DNA from: Acinetobacter sp. Marseille-Q1618
Lineage (GTDB): Bacteria; Pseudomonadota; Gammaproteobacteria; Pseudomonadales; Moraxellaceae
Direction: 5' to 3'
Assembly (NCBI RefSeq): GCF_902809855.1
Contig: NZ_CADDWJ010000005.1
Location: 1 to 64,000, forward strand
Length of the DNA stretch: 64,000 bases
In this document: positions 45,504 through 54,968 of the stretch, in pieces
Numbering within the stretch: position 1 is the first letter of the stretch
Layout: every line of letters starts with the position of its first letter
Program-made: the position numbers and the translations under genes
Notes under the pieces: generated by a model
The model's database searches: none
What the model was told of the DNA's origin: nothing
The model's input: only the letters and a program-made list of their open reading frames with translations

Positions 45504-46439
45504 TTGAAACTCGTTCTCGCTCCTATGGAAGGCTTAACTGACCCAATTATGCGTGATGTTTTGACATCGGTTGGCAGCTTTGACTGGTGTGTAACTGAGT
45601 TTATCCGAGTGACAGACGCTGTGCTGCCTGATCATATTTATCATACGTACTGCCCAGAGCTGAAACATAACGGCAAAACTGCTGCAGGTACACCTGTGCA
45701 TGTGCAATTTTTAGGAAATAATCCTCACATGCTTGCGGCCAATGCAGTTCGAGCGGCTGAACTGGGTGCGCCTGCGATTGATCTGAACTTTGGCTGTCCT
45801 GCAAAAACAGTAAATCGTCATCGTGGTGGTTCAGTATTACTTGATGAACCTGAGGTTGTGCATGAGTTAGTCAAAGCCGTGCGTGATGCTGTGCCGACTC
45901 ATATTCCTGTTTCTGCGAAAATGCGCTTAGGCTATATGGATCGAAATTTCACGATGGAAAATGCCCATGCGATTGAAGATGCTGGAGCAGCATGGGTCAC
46001 TGTACATGCACGTACCAAAGCTGACGGTTATACACCACCTGCATTTTGGGATTTGCTGCATCCCATTCGTGAAAACTTAAAAATCAATGTGATTGCCAAT
46101 GGTGAAATTTGGACCAATGCTGATGCCAAACAATGCCAAGTTGAGTCAGGTTGTGAGGATTTGATGATTGGGCGTGGTGCTGTGACCACACCTGATTTAA
46201 CCCAATGTATTCGTCAAAATATCGACACACCTTTGATCACTTGGAATGAACTACTTACTTTACAGATTCGTTTTTTAAATGGTTCTTATAAAAAAGAAAT
46301 GAATATGGTCGGTCGTTATAAGCAATGGCTAGGCATGATGTCAAAACATTATCCTGAAGCCAAAGCTCTTTGGGATGAAGTCAAACGTTTGAAAAAAATT
46401 GATGAAGTGGTTGAAAAGCTCAACCTCTCCAAAAGCTAA
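45504..46439 (+). CDS. dusC: tRNA-dihydrouridine(16) synthase, TTG start
   Basis: A 311-residue FMN enzyme reducing U16 in tRNA. It begins K-L-V-L-A-P-M-E-G-L-T-D after the start. N-F-G-C-P-A-K-T-V-N with the catalytic Cys (near residue 98), K-M-R-L-G-Y, H-A-R-T-K, and A-N-G-E-I follow the Dus pattern; R-G-G-S-V-L-L fits DusC. The start is TTG at 45504 with AGGA about 8 bases upstream: the next ATG would delete the first FMN-binding strand. Confidence 0.95.
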   Translation: MKLVLAPMEGLTDPIMRDVLTSVGSFDWCVTEFIRVTDAVLPDHIYHTYCPELKHNGKTAAGTPVHVQFLGNNPHMLAANAVRAAELGAPAIDLNFGCPAKTVNRHRGGSVLLDEPEVVHELVKAVRDAVPTHIPVSAKMRLGYMDRNFTMENAHAIEDAGAAWVTVHARTKADGYTPPAFWDLLHPIRENLKINVIANGEIWTNADAKQCQVESGCEDLMIGRGAVTTPDLTQCIRQNIDTPLITWNELLTLQIRFLNGSYKKEMNMVGRYKQWLGMMSKHYPEAKALWDEVKRLKKIDEVVEKLNLSKS

Positions 46440-46467
46440 TTTTATGTTTAGTTTTTGATTTAGACCG

Positions 46468-47520
46468 TTATTGCTTTAAACCTTTTACTTCTGTAACCAC
46501 AGTAGGCAATTGCCATGCTCCACCCGCAAAGCCTTTGCATTGCCCTGTACTTGCATCAAAAGTTTTTATATAACGCTGTCCATCCCATGTCCACTCTGCT
46601 TGTGACCAACAATCACCTACACCGCGTCCTTTATGGTTTTCAAACAATTGATTATCCCCTTCATCACTAATAGCACTGCTGACAAATTGCTTCACTTCAG
46701 TCAGGTTCTTATTCATGACCCATGTTCCCCAGCCAAAATTATAAGCACCTTTCCAACAGGCATTGGATACCGCTGTTAAGTTTTGGGTGAGCGGTGTAAT
46801 CACTAAACGATCTGATTCAAAATAATCAGATTCACCAAATAAAATAGGACAATCTTCGCTGTTGGTGGTCTTTTTTAACACAGCAATAATTTTTTGTGCT
46901 TTCTCACTTTTAGGTAAGAGTTTAGTTTCTTTGGCTTTGAGCAGATCTTTTGCAACAACGATTGGTTTAGCTTCGGCTTTTAAAACATTTTGATTGGAAT
47001 TTTGTCCTTTTTTAATCAATGCAGACGATGTTCCTAGACGCTTTTGAAACTCATCCATTTTCAATAAAACAGCACTCATGCCTTGCCCAGACAAAATATA
47101 TCGTTGTTTGCCCGCAACAAACTCAACCACTGCATCACGTTGAGCTGTGGCTAACAAAGCATTGAGTTGATTTGTAGTTAGATTAGACTGCGTACTATTT
47201 TTAACCCAACCATAAGATTTTCCATCTATTTTTAGTTCATATTTAGCACTGCTTGTTTGATTTTCTTCATTTTCACCAAACTGCACTTCTGCAACTACAG
47301 GCGTATTTGCACCTGCATTTCGGGTCAACAACACACTGACAGGATGTTCATAATTGTCATCTGTTTGATAACCTGCCGCACGACAAGTCCCTGTATTGTC
47401 ACATGCCAACTCCCAATCTTTATGTTCAAAGGACATACCTTGAATGGCTGCCGAACTTACGCCGCTTAAAAGACTCAAGCAAAGCCCTAAAATGATTTTT
47501 TGTTTTATATGCGTTGTCAT
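46468..47520 (-). CDS. DUF1176 family exported protein
   Basis: A 350-residue protein with a signal peptide (K-Q-K-I-I-L-G-L-C-L-S-L-L-S-G, cleavage near S-S-A-A). The mature part matches DUF1176: early F-E-H-K-D-W-E-L-A-C-D-N-T-G-T-C-R-A-A-G-Y with two Cys, and a late C-W-K-G-A-Y-N and C-W-S-Q-A-E-W-T-W-D-G. Several Cys pairs suggest disulfides, consistent with a periplasmic place. Function is not known. Single gene on the minus strand. Confidence 0.88.
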   Translation of the reverse strand: MTTHIKQKIILGLCLSLLSGVSSAAIQGMSFEHKDWELACDNTGTCRAAGYQTDDNYEHPVSVLLTRNAGANTPVVAEVQFGENEENQTSSAKYELKIDGKSYGWVKNSTQSNLTTNQLNALLATAQRDAVVEFVAGKQRYILSGQGMSAVLLKMDEFQKRLGTSSALIKKGQNSNQNVLKAEAKPIVVAKDLLKAKETKLLPKSEKAQKIIAVLKKTTNSEDCPILFGESDYFESDRLVITPLTQNLTAVSNACWKGAYNFGWGTWVMNKNLTEVKQFVSSAISDEGDNQLFENHKGRGVGDCWSQAEWTWDGQRYIKTFDASTGQCKGFAGGAWQLPTVVTEVKGLKQ

Positions 47521-47618
47521 GACATTATCCTATTTTTAAATTTTTCAATATATTGATCATATTAAATCGGACTTTTAAGTTTTCATGCAGCATTCTTGTA
47601 AATGTAGCCTTTATACAT

Positions 47619-48023
47619 TTAGAAGGCTCGGCTTTGTACCGTTCCAGTAAAATTTAAGCAATCTTCAATGCGTATTTTTTGTATTGTTGATAATTCATCT
47701 AGACTCAACCAGCGATATGCTGAATGTTCAGCACTAAGTTGAATTTTGGCATTTTCAGGCAAGCTACATTTAAAAATAAAAGCATGTGAATTTACGCTCG
47801 CATGAAAATAAACACCCGATAGATATTCCACTTGAACATCACAGCCAATTTCTTCATGACATTCTCGAATCAATGCTTCATGAATCGTTTCACCCACATC
47901 CAAACCACCGCCTGGTAAGCCCCATGCACAATCAGCATAATTTGCTTTAAGCATTAAAATTTGATTCTGAGCATTACATATAACTGCATGTGAACTCATT
48001 CGATAAAAATCATGAAAGCCCAT
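47619..48023 (-). CDS. NUDIX hydrolase
   Basis: A 134-residue protein. The Nudix box G-L-D-V-G-E-T, then R-E-C-H-E-E-I-G (about residues 37-60) gives the metal and pyrophosphate site. Such enzymes hydrolyse nucleoside diphosphate-linked molecules; the substrate is not predictable. It lies 12 bases after the LtrA-like gene and probably shares its transcript. Confidence 0.92.
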   Translation of the reverse strand: MGFHDFYRMSSHAVICNAQNQILMLKANYADCAWGLPGGGLDVGETIHEALIRECHEEIGCDVQVEYLSGVYFHASVNSHAFIFKCSLPENAKIQLSAEHSAYRWLSLDELSTIQKIRIEDCLNFTGTVQSRAF

Positions 48024-48035
48024 ACTATTATTACC

Positions 48036-49205
48036 TTATCGAGCCAAATAGCATTTAGAAAATATTAATCGTGCAGCATAAGTAATTGAAATTGCGAAAA
48101 CAGTATATCCAATTGCCGTTGAAAATAAAGGAATCGCTAATACAATCAATGACGTCAGTGGGTATAACCATTTTTTAATACCTTGTAAATGATGTGCCTC
48201 ATGTAATATCCATAAAGAAGCTGTATAAACCACCACTGGAACAGCGATAAAATAGCCCATCATTTGTGTAGAAATTTCTGCGTGATGGGTTGCAACATCA
48301 ATTGAAGCAGCTAGACTTGCACCAATCACTGCAATACTTATAAAAATAAAAAAATGTCCATATCCCCAAGTAAATGCACGTTTCCGACTGTCTAAACGCT
48401 CAGCAATTTCATGATCAAAATATGCCCACCACATGGTAAACATTAAAATCACGCCACCGATCATTAACAAAATAAGCGCTTGGTCAAAAGCTTGCGTTGT
48501 CAAAGCATCTGTAATTGCAGAATAACACGCCACAATTGACTCACCTAAAACAATAATCGTTAATAACGAATAACGCTCTGCAATATGATGAGGATGCCAT
48601 GGCGTCATTTGATGTGATTCAGCAAAAATAGGAACAGCCAGCTCAGCAATCACTAAAAATACAAAAATATAAATGCTAAAAGCCACAGGGCTAAAATGAA
48701 AAAACAGCCACCCCATTTGCACAAGAATAATTCCAAATGCATAACGTAAAGCAGTGATCCTGCGCTCTGGATCATTTTTAGCGACTCGAAACCATTGACT
48801 GACTAAAGCTAAACGCATAATCACGTAGCCAATAATGATGACATCAAAATTATGCTGTTGAAATGCCAAAGGAATGCCTGCGGCTAAGACTAAAGACCCG
48901 ATGATTTGTAACAAAGTCATCACACGATAAATCGCATCATCATTGTCGTAGGCTGAGGCAAACCATGTAAAATTCATCCATGCCCACCACAATGCAAAAA
49001 ACACCATACTGTAAAATAGCAAACCCGTTTGGATATGATTTTCAATCAAGGCATGATGCAATTGCTGCCCTGCAGTCGCTATAGCAACCACAAAGATCAA
49101 ATCAAACAGTAACTCCAATGAAGTCGCAACACGATGTTTTTCATGTGGATTACGTGGCAACAATGGTTTAAGCCATTCATGTTTGGCAAAAAGTGGGTTT
49201 GGCAT
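48036..49205 (-). CDS. Low temperature requirement A (LtrA) family membrane protein
   Basis: A 389-residue membrane protein with about 11 hydrophobic segments. S-L-E-L-L-F-D-L-I-F-V-V-A-I-A (about residues 28-42) and L-L-T-I-I-V-L-G-E-S-I-V-A are the LtrA signature. In Listeria the family was tied to growth at low temperature; the molecular role is unknown. Lies between the AI-2E-type permease (23 bases upstream) and NUDIX genes, all on the minus strand. Confidence 0.92.
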   Translation of the reverse strand: MPNPLFAKHEWLKPLLPRNPHEKHRVATSLELLFDLIFVVAIATAGQQLHHALIENHIQTGLLFYSMVFFALWWAWMNFTWFASAYDNDDAIYRVMTLLQIIGSLVLAAGIPLAFQQHNFDVIIIGYVIMRLALVSQWFRVAKNDPERRITALRYAFGIILVQMGWLFFHFSPVAFSIYIFVFLVIAELAVPIFAESHQMTPWHPHHIAERYSLLTIIVLGESIVACYSAITDALTTQAFDQALILLMIGGVILMFTMWWAYFDHEIAERLDSRKRAFTWGYGHFFIFISIAVIGASLAASIDVATHHAEISTQMMGYFIAVPVVVYTASLWILHEAHHLQGIKKWLYPLTSLIVLAIPLFSTAIGYTVFAISITYAARLIFSKCYLAR

Positions 49206-49228
49206 AGGTATATTTTCTATCTGTTGAT

Positions 49229-51715
49229 TTATATTTTATCCTGATTATTTGGCGTGTTCTGCTCTAAATGTTGAATATCATCCAGTTTTTCATCACGCTT
49301 TTTATCATGGCTTATGGTTTGCATAAGATCATTGGCCAACGCATGTAATAAGTCTAAATCTCCTTCATCCAAGACTTTGGGTTGACGATCTAAAATACAT
49401 AAACTGCCCAAAACAAAACCTTTTTTATTTCTTAAAGGTACGCCTGCATAAAAACGAATATGATTTTTTTTAAGTTCTGCTACATTGCGAAAGCGTGGAT
49501 CTCGTTGAATATCTTCAATAATCAAATCCTCGTTTTGATACACCACATGATTACAAATCGACTCATCTCGTGAAATATATTGTGCTGATAAAGCCTGTGT
49601 ACGATCTGTTAATGGACTTTCGGGAGTAAAAACTTGTGCCTGATCTACCCATGAGATTTGAGCATAACCCACATCAAAAGCTTGCATGGTTTCATCAATA
49701 TACTGTGCATATATGGGTATATTGTTGATATTCAATAAATCTAAGTCTTGCATCGTCGCCAAACGCTCAGCCTCATCCTCAGGCAATAAAGCGGTCATCG
49801 ACTTTTCGCCTTTTGCAATAAAGAATGCTTCAACATTTAATATCAACTGATTGACATCATTCACCAAAGCATCGATCTGAAAACGCTGCTGGATTTTCTC
49901 TTCAAGTTGTTCTACATCACAATTCCATGTCGCAAAAATCACATAAAGATCAGGACGTTTTGCTCGAATTTTATTTAAAATCAAACGAATTTGCGCAATA
50001 GGATGGGCATGAAACAATGAAATACACAGTACTTCTATCTGCTCAGGAAGTTCATCTAAAATATTGGTCTGTGTCTGCAAAATGGCATCTTGCATATAGG
50101 TCGCAGGCATGTCTTTGAGTGTTAAAGCGTGTGCCAACATGGCTGAACTATGCACATCTATTTCCCAGCGTGCACCTAAACATAGAATCTTGGCTGCTTC
50201 AGCATTTTTAGTGGAATATTTTATTTGAAAATCTCGGTTGAAACGCTTCAATCCTTGATTCATCCGTAGCCGATGTTCTGCTGTTGCTCGCTGATTGTGA
50301 CTCTCTGAAAAAAGTTGGATCGCTGGCACAGCAACATCATCATAAAATGCGATCACTTTACGAGCGACCACATCCGCTGCTGCTTTACGTGGTAAATCTT
50401 GTTGTACGCGACAGACAGCATCCTCCATCGCAGCGTCCGTATCATCAGCCACCAAACGTTGATAAAAACGTTCAGGTGGACGCAGTGCAGGCTCATTCCC
50501 AATCAGTATTTTTACAAATGCTAAAGCAGGAATATAATTTGCAAGCACTAAAATACAAGCAGTTAATGGCGTTGATAAAATTAAACCTATCGGCCCCCAA
50601 ATTGCTGTCCAAAATGTTGCAGCCACCATAATGGCTAAGGTAGATAATCCTGTACTTTCCCCATACAGCCACGGTTCAATGATGTTATTGGTAATAAGCT
50701 CTAACAGTAGCACCAATCCCATTGTCAACAGCACCATATTCCAACTTGGGTCTACTGCAAACGCCAAAATAATAGGAAATGCGGCTGAAATTAAAGGGCC
50801 AACATAAGGAACAAAGCGCATGACCACTGCAACCATTCCCCACATAATCGCAGCAGGCACGCCAATAAACCATAAGCCAATCGCCATAGGCACGCCATAA
50901 CTCAGGTTAACGATCAACTGCATTCGCAAATATTTACCAATTCGCTGCGCTGCTTCATCTAAAGCATCTGTGCCCACATTCAGATTATTTCCAAACAGTT
51001 TTAACAGCCGATCATGTAAGTCTTTACGATCAATTAAAATCAGTATGGCGAAGACAAATACAATCCCTGCTGTAGTAATTGGACTAAGAATTTTATCTGC
51101 CCATACTTGTGCAGATTCAGCAAATGTTTGTTCCTCTCCCACAACTTCGACTTGTTGCACATGCGGTTTGTCGACCTTTTGTTGAGGTGTTTGTTCAATG
51201 GAATGTTCAACGGTTTCCACGGTTCGAATCGCACCATCCCATACACTTGGTCCTTGTGTATAGCGTTGCACAGACTGTAATTTTTGCTTGATCGTGGTTT
51301 GATACTGCGGTAATTCTTGGCTTAAATCACTGAGTTGTAAAAATAAATAACTTGCTGCACCACCCAATACAGCCAATGTACTCATCACCACCAAAATGAT
51401 TGCAGCAATACGTGGCAAGCCCCATTTACTGAGTCGATTCACCAATGGGTTGAGTAAAAAACCAAATAAAATTGCCAATGCCAACGGAATCAGAATATCT
51501 TTTCCGACGTATAAGGCGACGATTAAAATAGCAGCGATGAAAAAACCTGCCATAATTTTTAACATTGAAGAAATTTCGAGTAATTTCAACAATCGCGCTA
51601 AAATAATAGGAGCATACTCATCTGGAAGCTTTTGAATATCCTGTTGTTCCAAATGCAGTGAGTTTTGTTGCGCAATTATTTTTTGCTGCAAATCACTCGT
51701 TTTTTCATTTTTCAT
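49229..51715 (-). CDS. AI-2E/PerM-family permease fused to a B12-binding-like and a GAF domain
   Basis: An 828-residue protein. Residues about 30-400 form an AI-2E-type permease with eight hydrophobic segments, including P-L-A-L-A-I-L-F-G-F-L-L-N-P-L and the late Y-V-G-P-L-I-S-A-A-F-P. A middle soluble region (about 510-640) has an alternating strand/helix pattern like B12-binding/cobalamin-like folds. Residues about 690-820 form a GAF domain (F-Y-A-G-V-P-L-R-N-K-K-G-F-V-L-G-S-L-C-I-L-D). AI-2E family members are about 350 residues, so this is a transporter-sensor fusion. The start at 51715 has GTGAGAA upstream. Substrate unknown. The middle-domain assignment is tentative. Confidence 0.85.
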   Translation of the reverse strand: MKNEKTSDLQQKIIAQQNSLHLEQQDIQKLPDEYAPIILARLLKLLEISSMLKIMAGFFIAAILIVALYVGKDILIPLALAILFGFLLNPLVNRLSKWGLPRIAAIILVVMSTLAVLGGAASYLFLQLSDLSQELPQYQTTIKQKLQSVQRYTQGPSVWDGAIRTVETVEHSIEQTPQQKVDKPHVQQVEVVGEEQTFAESAQVWADKILSPITTAGIVFVFAILILIDRKDLHDRLLKLFGNNLNVGTDALDEAAQRIGKYLRMQLIVNLSYGVPMAIGLWFIGVPAAIMWGMVAVVMRFVPYVGPLISAAFPIILAFAVDPSWNMVLLTMGLVLLLELITNNIIEPWLYGESTGLSTLAIMVAATFWTAIWGPIGLILSTPLTACILVLANYIPALAFVKILIGNEPALRPPERFYQRLVADDTDAAMEDAVCRVQQDLPRKAAADVVARKVIAFYDDVAVPAIQLFSESHNQRATAEHRLRMNQGLKRFNRDFQIKYSTKNAEAAKILCLGARWEIDVHSSAMLAHALTLKDMPATYMQDAILQTQTNILDELPEQIEVLCISLFHAHPIAQIRLILNKIRAKRPDLYVIFATWNCDVEQLEEKIQQRFQIDALVNDVNQLILNVEAFFIAKGEKSMTALLPEDEAERLATMQDLDLLNINNIPIYAQYIDETMQAFDVGYAQISWVDQAQVFTPESPLTDRTQALSAQYISRDESICNHVVYQNEDLIIEDIQRDPRFRNVAELKKNHIRFYAGVPLRNKKGFVLGSLCILDRQPKVLDEGDLDLLHALANDLMQTISHDKKRDEKLDDIQHLEQNTPNNQDKI

Positions 51716-51920
51716 CCATGTTCTCACGATTCTTATATTTATATGATTATTCTTCAAGAAATTACGATAATTTACCAATATATTCCTGTAATCTTTTGAT
51801 TCAGTTCAGTAAAAATCAAACCTATGACACAAAAATTAATTAAAATCTTATGCTGTTCACTATTCATTGCTTAGAAATACGAAAATAATGACCTAGCCAT
51901 TAACAACAGATGAAAATCCA

Positions 51921-52385
51921 TTAACCCACCAACTTTAGTTTTGCTTTTACTTGCAGGTCTACTGCTTTTTTAGTGACGATATTTACTGGTATAGAAATAT
52001 GTTGATGTAATATTATCCATCTTTGATTTTTCTTTTGTAAACATAATGTTGTACGACACCATGGCATTTTTAACAATGGATTGATCTGTTTGTTTTCAAT
52101 CTTGATATAAAAATATAAAAAGGCAAGATCACTTGAAACATGGACTTTTATGTTGCGTCTACGAATATCACTATTCATAGTCAAATATGGACTGAGCTTT
52201 TCTAGTTCTGCTTTATATTGCACCAGTCCACTGAGCTGAGAACTCACATCAAAAAGACTAAAATCATCGGCATAACTTTGAATAATTTGATCAATATCAT
52301 TATTTTTCAAAGCATTATCCCATTTTTTTATTTGTTTTAGTATTTCATTTGCACTTGCTTGATCACCATCTATTTCCGCAATCAC
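51921..52385 (-). CDS. NTF2/SnoaL-like (YybH/DUF4440-type) protein
   Basis: A 154-residue cone-fold protein. I-L-K-Q-I-K-K-W-D-N-A-L-K-N-N-D-I-D in broken form and Y-A-D-D-F-S-L-F-D are typical of the SnoaL-like/DUF4440 family; W-I-I-L-H-Q-H-I-S-I-P-V is the closing strand. Usually ketosteroid isomerase-like proteins of unknown substrate. No signal peptide. Single gene. Confidence 0.8.
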   Translation of the reverse strand: MIAEIDGDQASANEILKQIKKWDNALKNNDIDQIIQSYADDFSLFDVSSQLSGLVQYKAELEKLSPYLTMNSDIRRRNIKVHVSSDLAFLYFYIKIENKQINPLLKMPWCRTTLCLQKKNQRWIILHQHISIPVNIVTKKAVDLQVKAKLKLVG

Positions 52386-52547
52386 GCTAAAATCTCACTT
52401 TTATTTATTAGTGTGATTAATTCCTCACTATTAAATAAAAAGAACAAGATAAAATTCAAAAAAATATAAATTTATTTATAATAATCAATTAGATTGTTTT
52501 AATTTAAAATGTAGTTCATTTTAATAATCAGATAGGTTGAATACAGA

Positions 52548-52727
52548 TCAACTGTAGCGAACTTGCTAGTCCATGATATGCAATGAAAACTTAACGGAGT
52601 GACTGGAGCTATCGTAGGCGACATGGATATCGCGTTGGGCATGAAGAGCAATACTCTGCAAGATATGGACATCTTGCGAAGCTTAACTTCTCATACCCAA
52701 CAAAGGATTTTTGTTAATTTTATCCTT
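52548..52727 (+). ncRNA. Multi-hairpin intergenic element, possible ncRNA or repeat
   Basis: A long stem GTTGGGCATGA/TCATACCCAAC (52634-52644 with 52691-52701, one G-U) encloses a perfect hairpin GCAAGAT-ATGGAC-ATCTTGC (52658-52677). Just upstream is a second hairpin GCGACATGGATATCGC (52618-52633) with nearly the same ATGGA loop. A loose AAGGAT/ATCCTT pair (52703-52727) follows. It is clearly GC-richer than the AT-rich flanks and has no open frame with a ribosome binding site. The strand is uncertain. The rest of 52386-52857 holds no gene. Confidence 0.5.
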
Positions 52728-52857
52728 AAAAATAATACATTACCTACACAAATGAACTCGAACTTTGCAATATAAATACGGCAGTACAAAATAATATTTT
52801 GCTGGTTTTTCGATGATCAACTCAGCATACATTTTATAACATTAGCCTTATTGATGT

Positions 52858-53202
52858 TTATGCTTTTTTCACAAACTCAGATTTCAATTTCATTGTTCCC
52901 ATCCCATCAATCTTACAATCAATATCGTGACCATCACTTGCATCGGGTAATAAACGAATATTTTTAACTTTGGTTCCAAGTTTCACAATGGATGAAGAGC
53001 CTTTGATTTTTAAATCTTTCACGACGGTCACAGTATCGCCATCATTTAAAATATTGCCAAATGCATCTTTGATAATACTTTCTTCATCTTGCTTTAAGGA
53101 TTCTCCTTCTTTCCATTCATGTGAACATTCAGGGCAAATCAATAATTCACCATCTTCATAGGTATATTCAGAATTACATTTTGGGCAATTGGGTAAAGAC
53201 AT
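52858..53202 (-). CDS. yjdM: YjdM/PhnA-type zinc ribbon protein
   Basis: A 114-residue protein. An N-terminal zinc ribbon ([16 protein letters not shown]; residues about 5-30) is followed by a C-terminal SH3-like PhnA domain with [19 protein letters not shown]. Length and layout are standard. Formerly called phosphonoacetate-related PhnA; it is not required for phosphonate use and its role is unknown. Confidence 0.95.
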   Translation of the reverse strand: MSLPNCPKCNSEYTYEDGELLICPECSHEWKEGESLKQDEESIIKDAFGNILNDGDTVTVVKDLKIKGSSSIVKLGTKVKNIRLLPDASDGHDIDCKIDGMGTMKLKSEFVKKA

Positions 53203-53289
53203 AACAACCTCAAAATAAAGGAAAAATAGTCTACACTATAGCCCATATAGGCGATGAAGTGTAGTTAATTCCTTATTTCAACTATGGAA

Positions 53290-53649
53290 TTAAAATTTAC
53301 CCGAATTTTGCAAAACATCTTTGAGTACGATCACATGATTATGGGTTTGATTTTTTGCAGCAGTTAATAAGGTTATTGTTCCTTGTAGCGCCAACTGGCG
53401 TAATCGCTCTACTTCGGGCTTCACCTGCTCTAGTTCCAACAAATAGCGTTGTTGAAACTCCTCCCAATGTTGCTGTGGATCTTGGTGATACCATTTCCTT
53501 AAGGCATTAGAAGGGGTAACTTGTTTCGCCCATAAATCTAGTTGAGCTGCTTCTTTTTTAATTCCCCTAGGCCATAAACGATCTACTAACACTCTCTTAC
53601 CATCTGTTTGTGCTATGGGATCATAAATCCGTTTTATTTGAATATTCAT
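53290..53649 (-). CDS. DUF488 (YeaO-like) family protein
   Basis: A 119-residue protein starting I-Q-I-K-R-I-Y-D and containing R-V-L-V-D-R-L-W-P-R-G-I-K-K, the diagnostic stretch of the YeaO branch of DUF488, followed by L-W-A-K-Q-V-T-P-S and a late L-L-T-A-A-K-N. Function unknown. Single gene on the minus strand. Confidence 0.92.
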   Translation of the reverse strand: MNIQIKRIYDPIAQTDGKRVLVDRLWPRGIKKEAAQLDLWAKQVTPSNALRKWYHQDPQQHWEEFQQRYLLELEQVKPEVERLRQLALQGTITLLTAAKNQTHNHVIVLKDVLQNSGKF

Positions 53650-53721
53650 TTTATTTTCAATCTCTATATCAACATCAGATCACTTTAGAGTTTCAGTAAT
53701 GAATTCCAATAACAAAAAGGT

Positions 53722-54168
53722 TTATTGATCAGGAATATTTGGATTTACCAGTAATGATAAAAGCTGTAAGGACTCCTGCCATCCGAGATAACACGCTTCT
53801 GTAGGAATAACTGCAGGAATTCCTGATTGTGTAATAGTAACTTCTGTGCCAACCATAACCGCTTTTAATTCTATTAACATTTCAATTTCACCTTGTAAAT
53901 TTGGGTCATCAAATTGATCTGTATAACGAATACGCTGGTTCGGAATTAGTTCTTGATAAGTTCCACCAAAAGAATGGCTTGTCCCTGTGGAGAAATTCGT
54001 AAAAGACATTTTATAGGTACCACCAACACGAGCTTCTAAATGCTGAACTTGTGCAGTAAATCCATGTGGTGCCATCCATTTTACCAACGCATCTGGATCT
54101 AAAAATGCCTTATAGACCCGTTCTGGCGGTGCACTAAAAACTCGATGTAGTTGAATTGTATTGCCCAT
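53722..54168 (-). CDS. SRPBCC (AHSA1-type) domain protein
   Basis: A 148-residue START/AHSA1-like ligand-binding protein: H-R-V-F-S-A-P-P-E-R-V-Y-K-A-F at the start, W-M-A-P-H-G-F, G-G-T-Y-K-M, and a C-terminal helix after G-W-Q-E-S-L. Bacterial members often bind hydrophobic ligands or act in stress; the ligand is unknown. The start at 54168 has AAGGAA upstream and gives the family N-terminus; 54198 is rejected. Confidence 0.88.
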   Translation of the reverse strand: MGNTIQLHRVFSAPPERVYKAFLDPDALVKWMAPHGFTAQVQHLEARVGGTYKMSFTNFSTGTSHSFGGTYQELIPNQRIRYTDQFDDPNLQGEIEMLIELKAVMVGTEVTITQSGIPAVIPTEACYLGWQESLQLLSLLVNPNIPDQ

Positions 54169-54272
54169 TTTTACTTTCCTTGCTGTTATTGTTGTCAACT
54201 TAGTGTACTGCTATGTGTCTATAGGCTATGTATTTCTTTGGTATGTGCAAACTTAAAAACTATTGCTTCAAT

Positions 54273-54302
54273 AAAAAAAGCATACGGTTAAATATGCTTT
54301 TT
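54273..54302 (-). terminator. Intrinsic terminator of rraB
   Basis: AAAAAGCATA/TATGCTTTTT stem (54275-54284 with 54293-54302), 8-base loop, T-run on the minus strand. Confidence 0.88.
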
Positions 54303-54322
54303 ATCATCGACTTATATGAAAA

Positions 54323-54712
54323 TTACTTTATTTCACTCAACTCTTCATCATCATAGTATTCATTGTCAAATACATAAGTAGTGCATCCCCAACCATCATA
54401 TTCACCGTCAAATTGGCTTGCGATTTTATTAAACCATTCTTCTAGATCAACGATATCTGCGTATTCAGGAAGTAAATTCACATATACCGTAATGACCCAC
54501 TCATTTGGTTCAAGCTCTTCATCGAGATACATTGAAATTTTTTGTTCTTCAAGCAATAAATATAAAGCACACTTTTCCGCAAGCGCTTGCGTTTTAAAAT
54601 ACATTGAAAATTCAAGCTCATGAACCTCGCTTAAATCATCACCATCTTCTTGCATTTGCCACAATAAATTGCCGTTATCATTATCTGGGAATTGTTCAAA
54701 ATCACGTGTCAT
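54323..54712 (-). CDS. rraB: Ribonuclease E inhibitor RraB-type protein
   Basis: A 129-residue very acidic protein. D-L-S-E-V-H-E-L-E-F-S-M-Y-F and a Glu/Asp-rich end fit the RraB family (DUF1260), which binds RNase E and changes its activity. The start at 54712 has AAGGA 8 bases upstream; 54748 is rejected. The family also contains plain DUF695-like relatives, so RNase E control is by homology. Confidence 0.82.
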   Translation of the reverse strand: MTRDFEQFPDNDNGNLLWQMQEDGDDLSEVHELEFSMYFKTQALAEKCALYLLLEEQKISMYLDEELEPNEWVITVYVNLLPEYADIVDLEEWFNKIASQFDGEYDGWGCTTYVFDNEYYDDEELSEIK

Positions 54713-54918
54713 TTTAGTATCCTTGTTATGTTTGCCATGCAGGTTCAATTTAGATTAACTGAGTTTTGTTTCAATTTGGCGATTAAAGTTTTACTGAATA
54801 TAAATAGATTACAAATATGATTTTAAGAATTATAGTAAGAATATTTGGTTGATCATTCCCATCACATCATCTTAAAAATGTCTTAACCTTAATTGATTTT
54901 TTTAAGAAATATAAACAT

Positions 54919-54959
54919 AAGGTGAATTCATTTTAAGTCATTTAGCATAAATTCACCTT
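54919..54959 (-). terminator. Terminator-like inverted repeat after emrB
   Basis: AAGGTGAATT (54919-54928) pairs exactly with AATTCACCTT (54950-54959), with a 21-base loop. It lies 10 bases past the emrB stop. The T-run is poor, so termination may be inefficient. Confidence 0.5.
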
Positions 54960-54968
54960 AGTTAGAGA

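Noticed and set aside
52618..52720. Short peptide frame through the multi-hairpin element
   Set aside because: No ribosome binding site, and the nested complementarity explains the sequence better than coding.
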